In this document: piece after piece, positions 24,601 through 32,514 of the stretch
Layout of the letters: every line of letters starts with the position of its first letter
How positions within the stretch are numbered: the first letter of the stretch is position 1
Source: Camellia lanceoleosa
Lineage: Eukaryota > Streptophyta > Magnoliopsida > Ericales > Theaceae
Assembly: GCA_025200525.1 (NCBI GenBank)
Contig: CM045762.1
Span: 106,108,682 to 106,172,681 of the forward strand
Length of the DNA: 64,000 bases
Direction: 5' to 3'
Notes under the pieces: generated by a model
The model's database searches: none
What the model saw: only the letters and a program-made list of their open reading frames with translations
Told to the model about the DNA's origin: nothing
Program-made: the position numbers and the translations under genes

Positions 24601-24910
24601 GAAGTACAACTCAACTCGAGACCCGCCGAAGGCAGACTAACGGTGGCCCGCCGAAAGGTGAAACTCTCCGCCGAGCGAGAATCACAACTCCTTAATCTCG
24701 TGCCGTCAAAATTGCCGAAACCCCAAAAGTACGCCGAAGGTGAAAATACTCCGCTCGAGCGGAAGGACAAATTTCAGATTGTTTGGTAAAGATCACCAAT
24801 TCCAGTTTCAAAGGCATAAACCAACGGATAGTTCTTTAATTCCAATAGTAAACACATTAACCCCTAATTAAATAAGGATGACTTTCTATATGCACTTTGG
24901 GGTCGTTACA
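21604..24910 (-). repeat. Array LTR copy 4
   Basis: 3307 bp; the outermost 5' LTR on the minus strand. It ends at GGTCGTTACA and is directly followed by AGAAA (24911-24915), the second copy of the target duplication, and then by the rest of the split NEDD1-like exon. Contains the same minisatellite and leader as the others. Confidence 0.9.
22498..22725. repeat. 20-bp minisatellite in LTR copy 4
   Basis: About ten ATAGGTCCAAAGACCACAAC units. Antisense frames here are repeat artefacts. Confidence 0.9.
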
Positions 24911-25023
24911 AGAAACCTTCTTTGCTCTTTCCTTCATCTAATAGGAGATTTCCTCTTTCAGAGGATGGAGGTGGCAGTGATCATCCAATTTTTGACTGGA
25001 AACCTAGTTCAACTTCCAAACAG
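24911..25023 (+). pseudogene. NEDD1: NEDD1-like exon, right part after the LTR array
   Basis: After AGAAA (the duplicated target) the frame continues KPSLLFPSSNRRFPLSEDG and then DHPIFDWKPSSTSKQ to a donor CAG/GTTTAC at 25023/25024. Leaving out the array and one AGAAA joins this in frame to VDKK at 4600, which shows the exon was continuous before the insertion. Confidence 0.85.
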
Positions 25024-25909
25024 GTTTACTTTTTGCCCCTCTCTAATTCGCTTTCAATTTTATTGAATCACTTGTTTGCTGCCTGATATTTACTAATTTA
25101 GATTGAGAGCATTAATTACTCATCATTTAAATAATTTCAGATATCTTTCCAATTTATCAAAAAAAAAAAATTTCAGATACCTTTCCACTTGAGGATCAAA
25201 ATTGACCTTTTCCATGATGCCCTAACATCATATTGAGATGGGAAGTGAACTGTTTGGCTATAAGTATTTCATTTTCTTTTTGTATTGCTTTGGTTTTCCT
25301 CTGTCCCTCTGGCTATAAGTATTTCATTTTCGCAACTAGCCGCATAAGTATGAGTTACCTAACAAGTTCAAACTCGATCTCGCAAAATTTACGCAATGAG
25401 ACAACTCCTCCAATCAAGAGTCTTCACCGATTTCCAGAGCATATCCTTCTTCTATGTCCCTTTCTCTAGGGACAAAAAGTACTACCAGGCGATCTAACCT
25501 TGATTCTTCGGTCAAGATTAAACCACCCTAAAATTTACCACTTATCTTTGAAAGGATGAGTACTAATCGCCTTTAGTGATGGAACATCCTCTCGATGGGT
25601 TCACCAAAACAAAGAAAACATGAGTCAAACGAGAGAAGAACTGTTGAATAGCTTGTTATCAAGGACGGACACATTATCGCCATGTAACAAAGGACTCTTC
25701 CATATGTGAATGTAAGATCACCATTTGTTAAATTTAGGTGTGAACTTGACTTACATCTTGTGAGCTTAAATTTAGGTTTATTCCTGGAACTGTGAGGTAG
25801 ACTTACACTTTGTGATAATTCAACATCTTAACCTTTCACCCAGATTTCTTAAAGCTAGTGTCATTTTTTGTTAAAAAAGAATGGTCATTGACCTGTAGTA
25901 TTGTAACAG
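25024..25909 (+). other. Intron-like interval of the NEDD1-like fragment
   Basis: Starts GTTTAC and ends TTGTAACAG. It probably also replaces one or more lost exons, since the central part of NEDD1 is not found. A repeated phrase, CTATAAGTATTTCATTTTC, occurs twice (about 25258 and 25313), and TTTCAGATA.CTTTCCA twice (25136 and 25170). No gene seen. Confidence 0.5.
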
Positions 25910-26278
25910 GAGGAGTTTCACAACCCCGAGAATCCCATCTCAACCTCACACAGGCAGGGTCCTCTTTTACACTTCAGCTGTTTCAACGCACTCTTGAAGA
26001 AACTCTTGGTTCCTTCCAGAAATCCATTCATGAAGATATGAGGAACCTCCATATTGAAATTTTAAGGCAGTTTCATATGCAGGAGGTATATATATATATA
26101 TAATATTCAAGTTCATTCCTTTGCTTTTGTTGTTCTTTATCTAGCTTCCACTCACTGTATCACTCTACAGATGGAAATGTCTGGTGTGATGAGCTCAATC
26201 CTGGAAAATCAAGTTGAGATTATGAAAGAAGTTCAGTCACTTCGTAAAGAAACTCAGCAGCTTCGACAATTACTTTAA
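25910..26278 (+). pseudogene. NEDD1: NEDD1-like C-terminal exons
   Basis: Exon 25910-26085 encodes FTLQLFQRTLEETLGSFQKS and IHEDMRNLHIEILRQFHMQE, then donor GAG/GTATAT. Exon 26171-26278 follows an acceptor CTACAG and ends with QLRQLL and TAA. This heptad-rich C-terminus is the gamma-tubulin-interacting part of NEDD1 and is the best-preserved piece: no stop or frameshift is seen in it. Confidence 0.88.
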
Positions 26279-27607
26279 CCATTGGTAGAGACTTCACTTT
26301 TCAATTCAAATATGTCTCTGATACATGTGTGAGCTCCTTTGAACCAGCAATTTATTCATGAGTCTCTGGTATGCACTTGAATGACAGAACAACAGGTTAT
26401 GCATTTATGCAGTTTGCTTACCCGTATGGCAAGTATAAGCAACAAGCTTTCATGGTGACAAAGAGAACAACATTTGTTACGAGAATAATATTTTAAATAT
26501 GCGTTTGAATGAATTCATATATAATGACAAGTCCCACTCAATTTTGCCTTTTAACTATTGACAGAATGGGTGTTCTTCTTTTTTAATTTTATAATATGAT
26601 GAGGAATGTTGGATGAATTTACGGCAGCCCCATTTCTCTCAATCTGAGCCCTAATTTCAATGTCATCTTGTGAATTAATTTGAGCAGGTTTTTAATAACA
26701 ATGAACTCAAGGCAAGATTCCTTCAACGCTAGGACTACTGCAGACTTTGGAGATATTGTGAGTATCTCTATCACATACCCAATTAAAATCATAATAAGAT
26801 GCTAATGTGAATACCCATTAAATTTTTTGCATTGAGTATACAAGTGTTGGCAATGGATTTTCCCGGATATGTACGAATGTATTTCTATTTACCCACTTGC
26901 TAGTCGCTTCATTTTTGCAATATTTTCAGCCATTGATTCAAATTTATTTCTTGAGATGCTCAAAGTTTGATAAATGGGTTATCCACCTTTTCTGGCATTC
27001 TTTAAGTTTTTTTATCAGTTTGTGATTCTTAGTACCATTCTACTTGGTAGCTGCTAGAAATTGTTCTTATTTGTATTTTATTTTTTATTTGTTTAATTTT
27101 TTTTAAAGTCTATGTTCTTTATTGATCGTTTCATGGCAAAAGCATTACAATGTATGTATGAGTCTATTTCCTGTTACCCTCTTGCTATCAGTTTCATTTT
27201 TGTAATATTTTTCAACCGTATATTTACTTATTTGTTTTTATTCCTTGAAAAGCTCAAATTTTGATAAATGAGATATCTATCTTTTTCTGGCATTATGAAA
27301 GATTAGTTTTAGTTGATGATTGTTGCATTGCTTTTCAATCAACATTCTACTTGGTTGAAATTGCCCTTTTTTTTTTCCAAAGATAAATGGACTTTTCATT
27401 TGTGGGGAATTTCAGACAAGATTCATCCGTGTAGTAGTTTCAATTTTGAAGGTAACCAACGCGGATATTTGGGTTTATGTTTCTTTCTTCTTCTCAATAG
27501 TATTTTATTATTTTTTTTCCAAGTAAATGACATTTCAAAACATATGTTACAATAAAGTCATTTGCCTCTCAAGATAAGATTATTATTATTGTTCTGAAGA
27601 AGAAGTC
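26279..27607 (+). other. Captured flanking sequence with a possible exon
   Basis: The first 300 bp look like a NEDD1 3' UTR. A possible exon at about 26702-26758 (frame MNSRQDSFNARTTADFGDIV, flanked by GAGCAG upstream and GTGAGT downstream) is not recognised. The rest is T-rich, intron-like DNA containing two related segments (about 26880-27010 and 27160-27330, both with CTTGCTATC/CTTGCTAGTC...TTCATTTTTG), apparently an old duplication. Confidence 0.4.
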
Positions 27608-27855
27608 ATGACTATTACTGAAACAAGTGGATCTCCAACTAGGCTTCAGGTTTGTGGATCGAACTTTGTTAATTTCAATGGTTTACACTGCCAAGAGTTA
27701 CATTTATTATAATTCAGAACATTGATTTGTGTTCTTATTTATGATATTTCAGGGGAAGTATGGTGCAATGGTAGTATGCTGGATTCTAGGACTTGGGTCT
27801 CGTCTCTTGGAACAGCATGTTGACAATAGGAGATTACTACTATAACCTGTTCCCG
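27608..27855 (+). pseudogene. Equilibrative nucleoside transporter (ENT) exon fragment
   Basis: Exon 27608-27649 starts at ATG (MTITETSGSPTRLQ) and ends at donor CAG/GTTTGT. Exon 27753-27855 follows TTTCAG and encodes GKYGAMVVCWILGLGS, then, in a different frame, WNSMLTIGDYYYNLFP up to the donor CCG/GTAAGT. This is the N-terminus and first membrane helix of plant ENT proteins (SLC29 family), which carry nucleosides across membranes. A small deletion between GLGS and WNSM breaks the frame. The other transmembrane segments are missing, so it is a captured, non-functional fragment. Confidence 0.82.
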
Positions 27856-28239
27856 GTAAGTAGCCCCTTGTTAATATCCAAATTTCCACCCTTTTTCCAT
27901 TATTAAACATCACTTTTATGATTGCTAATTACAAAGTTACCTAGTCTGATCTTTTTGTTTCTTCAAATCCTCTCTTGAGATCCTATGTTAATTTACTATT
28001 TGAGCTGATTAGGAGCAAGGTTTTAAAGGATTTTCTAAATTGACTTCGTTTAAGATTAAATTTCTCATCTCCCTTTTTAGAAGAAAATGCCTACTAGTAA
28101 GAATTGTGGGTTCATTCTTAGTAAAGTTTGGATTCGTCCAACTGTATGCAGATAAAGTTGATTGATTGGAGTCTGTAACAATTGTACATATCTATTGCCA
28201 TATATCTTTTTAGTAAAGTTTTCAGGTTATTTACAATTT

Positions 28240-28540
28240 AATTCTTTTGATTTGTAGTTCTTGAAGAATTCTTCCACGTAAGACTTGAATTCTATGAGAA
28301 GAGAAAGGCAAGTTGTCTAATGTTGTTGTGTTTATCTTTTCTTTCCATTTTGAGCCCTTTCAGCTCATTGGTTTTCAAACAGAAAGTCTGCTTCTCATTA
28401 TAATCATCTTACTTCATTTTATTTTACAGCACTTCACTCCTGTCATTATCTGTCACAAGGAGGTTATTCAGTGGATGACTTTATGGAATGCATTCAAGGA
28501 TGAAATTGAGAATGAAAAGAACATGCTTGGTGGTTTTTAG
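28240..28540 (+). pseudogene. Unidentified captured exons
   Basis: Two exon-like pieces. The first (about 28257-28310) reads [18 protein letters not shown]. The second, after a TTTTACAG acceptor at about 28429, reads [20 protein letters not shown] and ends KNMLGGF with TAG at 28538-28540. Composition and splice signals suggest real protein origin, but I do not recognise the family. They could belong to the same source as the ENT piece or to a third gene. Confidence 0.45.
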
Positions 28541-29110
28541 GACGATCAAGCCCAAGGTTGATGCTTGGTGAAAAGAACATGCTTGTTGTAGTGAAGTTTG
28601 TTGAGGTTTTATTATCTTTGTTCGGTAGTGCTGTTTCATACTGACATAATTTTTCTTTGTTCCAAAAAACATTTGAAGTGGCTAAAACAATATCGATGGG
28701 GCCATCATTGAAAAGTGGATCAAAAGTTGGGAAAAGTGGATCAAAAGTTCACGAACCAGACAAGCACCCTCCCCAACATATTTCTTAACAAGTTCACAAA
28801 GCTAAATTGTATAAGACTACTTGGCAGTATAAGCATTTTTGGGAGGATTAAATATTTTTGGATGGATGTGTATGGATAACAAATATTAGTAGTTTTATTT
28901 GTTAATAGCTGTGCATGGATAACAAATAGTTATATTTCAAATTGTTATGCTAGATGGATGTGACTTGTGAATGAAAACTTAGAATAGTTGTATTGTGTCG
29001 AATGTTAATGAATTAGGTATTGTGTCGAATGTTAATGATTTAGTTAATTTGAATGATGCTTTAAAATTATAGGTTTATTATGGATTGAATGAATTATTAG
29101 AAATTACAGG
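28541..29110. other. Captured 3' sequence without a gene
   Basis: Contains short direct repeats (AAAAGTGGATCAAAAGTT twice at about 28710-28750; TATTGTGTCGAATGTTAATGA twice at about 28990-29035). No domain or RNA recognised. Confidence 0.5.
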
Positions 29111-29119
29111 TGTATTGTT

Positions 29120-29696
29120 TTCTTGCTTTGGTGACCAATTTATTAGTCGCGACATTCAAAATAATTTTTTTTTGCAAAAAATGACAATTGCCGACCAAGA
29201 ATTTTGGTCGCAAAAAATACATCTATTGCCGACCAAAACAGCTCTTGGTCGTGGAAACTCACTTTTGCCGGCCAAAAGTTTTGGTCGCGAAAAGTAACAA
29301 ATGGCGACCAAATTTTTTGGTAGTGGAATGTCACAATTGGCGACCAAATTTTTTAGTCGTTGAATGTGATAATTAGCGACCAAACTTCTTGATCGCGAAA
29401 TGTGTCAATTGGCGACTAAGATATTTGGTCGGGAAAATATCACTTTTCGCGACCAAAGTGTTTTAACGACAAAATGAATTAGTTGCGGTAATTAAATATT
29501 TAGCGACCAAAAATTTAGTCGGCAAATCCAACTTTTGCCGACCAACCAAAATTTTGGTCGCGAATTACTTTTGCCGACCCTCAATTGACGACCAAAATAG
29601 CGAACAAAAAAATTGGTCGCCGATAACTTTTGCCGATCAAAAATAAACTTTTAACGATCAATTTTTTTGTTGCCAAAAATATTAATTCTTGTAGTG
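29120..29696. repeat. CACTA right subterminal and terminal repeats
   Basis: Dense GCGACCAAA / TTTGGTCGC units as at the left end, then AATTCTTGTAGTG at 29684-29696 and CTA (29697-29699). Open frames here on both strands mirror the repeat words. Confidence 0.85.
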
Positions 29697-29699
29697 CTA

Positions 29700-30190
29700 A
29701 TAAAATTCAATAAATAAACAATTTTTTTATGCATGCAACTTGGAAGTATAAATAATCAATCATGCGTGATGTTCATAATATCTAGTTCATTAATTTCAAA
29801 TTCTACAACAAAAATGATAGATTTGGCTTCTTGCATTCAATGTGATCAACACTAGTCATTTCACTTGTCTTCTACTGTTGTCGAATATTCATTTCTCGAT
29901 AACTTCTAACATTTTGGATGTTTATTCTTACGTAAAAGGAAATGATATAAAATCTATTTTTTAAATTCATTTTTTAGATTCAATAATGTGTTAATAAAAT
30001 AATTTGTTGATAATTAAATATTTTTTAAATTATCAACTAATTATCTTCTTAATATATCGTTGAATCTAGAAAGTAAGCCTAACTTTTGACTTTGAATAGT
30101 AATGCTCTTTTGACATAATTATACCAATCTCTTATTTAGTAAAATTTAAAATGACTGAAACTAATACAGTAGTGTGTTGAAAAATAAAGT
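29700..30190. other. AT-rich spacer
   Basis: No gene, RNA or clear repeat beyond poly-A/T runs. Confidence 0.5.
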
Positions 30191-30524
30191 CTAAAAAAAT
30201 TACACTAACCTCCCTTGAGCTTTCAAGAAAATGCAGTAAGCCTAATAAGTTTATCATAATTACATAGGGCTCCCTTAATATTTTAATTCACACTTAACTC
30301 TATTTTCATCCGTAATTTATAATTCATATGAATGAAAAATGATATTATTAATTTCTTTTACATTGAAATGAATATTATACTTAGTTTATCTTTATGTCCT
30401 TTTACAATACCTACTGTTTCAGTCTTTTTTAGTCTCACTGCAAAAGTGGTCATGTAATTATATTAAAATTGTGAAAATTATTGTATTTCCTTCATACTTC
30501 AAGGGAAATCAATGTAATTTATCT
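30191..30524. mobile_element. MITE-like inverted repeat element
   Basis: Ends AAATTACACTAACCTCCCTT on the left and, reverse complemented, AAATTACATTGATTTCCCTT on the right. Flanks share ATAAAGT (30184-30190 and 30525-30531), 7 of a possible 9-bp duplication. About 334 bp, no coding. Probably a Mutator-like MITE. Confidence 0.6.
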
Positions 30525-30805
30525 ATAAAGTAAATATATATTAGTGTAAAATATATGACGATGATATTTTTTCACTCCAACTAACAAATTAGTGATAAAA
30601 AAAAACTAATTATTATTTGAATTAAATATGAAAAAAAAAAAAACTCAATATAATTATATGTAGCTTGTACGAGTCAATATATTTAATTTGAGGGTGAATT
30701 ATACTAATGATCCCTATAATTTGGGACTTTTGTTATTTTAGTTTTTCATCTTTTAATTATGACACATTTGACCCTAATTTTGAAATTGTTCCAAATAAGG
30801 ACAAT

Positions 30806-31653
30806 TGAAGATACTAGTGCTCTATTTCAATGGCAAAGTTGTCAATTTGACAAAATATAAACTAGTTTGATAAAAATAAATGTCAAAAGATTATATCTAC
30901 CCACCAAAGATAAAATTATATAAAAATGATAAATCATTTAAATTTTTATTTATTTTTTATTTTTTTGACCAAATTAATTTTTAGTAGGTGTTTAAATGAT
31001 GATCATGTAAATTTTAATTTTAATTAATCAAACAAATAGAAAATGAAAAAAATAAAAATAAAATGAAAGGCAATCAAAAAAGGTTGTCACGTAGGAAAGA
31101 GAGAGTTTTAAAATTATGAGAATTTAAGAATAAATATTTGAAGGTTTTGACAAAACATAGGTGGTTGTCTTTATTGATGTTTTTTTGATGATTATCAGGT
31201 AATAGATGATTGTATTTATTGCTATTTTTTTATGGCTATTATGTCATGGATGATTATTAGGATTTTAACGTGTAATTGAAATGTTTTTAGTTTTGATTGG
31301 TTTAATAATGACATTAAAGTTGTTGCCATGCTTGACATTTGAAAAAATAGAAACTAATTTAACAAAAATAAATATCAAAAAAAAATTATTTTTACCTTCC
31401 CAGAAGATAAAATTATATAAAAATGATGTGTTTTAAATTTTTTTCAGCAATTTAATTTTTAATTTTTTAGAAAAAAAAATTATGAAAGTGGATTATGAAA
31501 ATCAAATCAAACAGAACTTTATAACTAAGAAATTTTCAACATTATTCATTAAAAAAAATGCCATTACATTTTAAACAACATACAAGTTAACGAACACAAA
31601 ATAAGTTGTATAACGACTTTACCCTTAAATGGGCTATTTATAAAGGAAACAAT
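30806..31653. other. Left arm of the outer TIR element
   Basis: AT-rich, with an internal duplicated block: AAAAATAAATGTCAAAAG...GATAAAATTATATAAAAATGAT at about 30870-30930 and again at about 31365-31425. A similar block appears at 48940-49010 inside another element with a 9-bp duplication, so these elements are probably one family. Confidence 0.5.
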
Positions 31654-31984
31654 TTTTTTTAAGGAAAAATTACTATGTAGTCCTATGTAGGGGATCTATT
31701 TCCCTTCTAATCCTAATATATTTTTAATAGATTAATAGGTCCACAGTTTTTTAAGTTTTATACCCAGATATCCCATTTTTTATTTTTGTATTTTGTAAAT
31801 GACTGTATTACCCCCTATTTTGAGATCTATATATACGTGAAAAATCAAATTTTTGCTCCGTTCAAAAAAGAAAATCAAATCTTCGCCTCTGCGATCTCAA
31901 TTTCTCTTCGTTATGGCGATCTCGTTGTGCTGTGTGGTCAATCTCATTGTGCTGTGAGGTGGATCTGGTTGTGTGATCTGAATC

Positions 31985-32175
31985 TTTGCGTACAGGCAAT
32001 CTCTGCATACGTTTTCTCTCTCTCTCTCTCTGTCTCTCTGTGTATCTAGTTTGTATCTGTCGATACATATATGTATGTGTATGTATGTATCTGTCGATAC
32101 ATACATATACATATATCTCTGTGTGTGTATGTCGCTTGTATCTGTCGATACATATATGTATGTATATATAGATAA
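31985..32175. repeat. CT/GTAT-rich repeats in the MULE leader
   Basis: A (CT)n run is followed by three copies of GTATCTGTCGATACATA separated by GTAT-rich DNA; the core TATCTGTCGATA is nearly palindromic. ORFs here are low-complexity artefacts. Confidence 0.75.
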
Positions 32176-32514
32176 GCAAATTTGCGTAATATTTAGTTTG
32201 TATTTGGCAATGTTGTTTTAGTTCTTTGTTTTGTGATAAATTTTGTTTGTTTGATACTTATTTATTTGATTTTTGTATGTGATATAGTGTAATGATTTTG
32301 ATTTTGTTGATTTTGTTTGTTGTATAGTGCAATGTGTTTTGAAGTTGTAGTTTGGAATTGTGAATTTCGTGTTTTGATCTTGATATGTTATAAGTGTATA
32401 ATTTTTCAGTTTGGAATTGTGAATTGTGCACTGTTGGTACTGATATGTTACAACTGTATAATTTTGCAGTTTGGAATCTGTGAACAAGTGTTTGTTGGTT
32501 TGCGATTTTGTAGT

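Larger units (their letters stand above)
4601..24910 (-). mobile_element. Tandem LTR-retrotransposon array (4 LTRs, 3 internal regions)
   Basis: Four copies of a 3.3-kb LTR alternate with three 2.4-kb internal regions, all in the same orientation. On the minus strand each LTR starts TGTAACGACCCC and ends GGTCGTGACA; primer sites complementary to tRNA-Met (TGGTATCAGAGC on -) follow the LTRs at 10229-10240 and 21590-21601, with a damaged one before 15912. A polypurine tract (AAGGAGGGAAGGG on -) precedes LTRs at 7865, 13537 and 19217. The whole block has one 5-bp target duplication, AGAAA, at 4596-4600 and 24911-24915. No gag or pol is seen, so it is a LARD-like non-autonomous relative of chromovirus-type gypsy elements. 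The array probably grew from one insertion by unequal recombination between LTRs. Confidence 0.92.
3065..26278 (+). pseudogene. NEDD1: NEDD1-like gene fragment, captured and interrupted
   Basis: NEDD1 is a WD40 protein that recruits gamma-tubulin complexes to microtubule nucleation sites. Visible exons: 3065-3286 (a WD40 piece with [29 protein letters not shown]), 4141-4600 continued at 24916-25023, 25910-26085 and 26171-26278. The last two encode the conserved C-terminal coiled region (LRQFHMQE, then MEMSGVMSSILENQVEIMKE) that ends at TAA 26276-26278. Most of the N-terminal WD40 propeller is absent. An in-frame TGA follows LMLDPLPS near 4264, after which the similarity continues in another frame. 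One exon is split by the 20.3-kb LTR array. It cannot make NEDD1. It sits wholly inside the CACTA element, so it is read as a captured copy, not the resident gene. Confidence 0.85.
1962..29696. mobile_element. CACTA (En/Spm-type) transposon carrying captured genes
   Basis: The ends are CACTACAAGAATT at 1962-1974 and its reverse complement at 29684-29696. They are flanked by CTA at 1959-1961 and CTA at 29697-29699, the 3-bp duplication expected for CACTA elements. Both ends carry dense GGTCGC/GCGACC subterminal motifs in both orientations. No TnpD-like transposase is seen, so it appears non-autonomous. Subtracting the LTR array at 4601-24910 leaves about 7.4 kb, mostly introns and exons captured from at least two host genes (NEDD1 and an ENT transporter). 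Known families: CACTA elements often duplicate host gene pieces. The boundaries are read directly; the capture is inferred from exon content inside the boundaries. Confidence 0.9.

Noticed and set aside
3065..26278. Resident, functional NEDD1 gene
   Set aside because: Most WD40 exons are absent, there is a stop and a frame change, a 20-kb insertion splits an exon, and the whole fragment is bounded by CACTA ends.
31862..32179. Frames with many IYIHICIDRYK words
   Set aside because: Translation of GTAT/CT simple repeats in the MULE leader.
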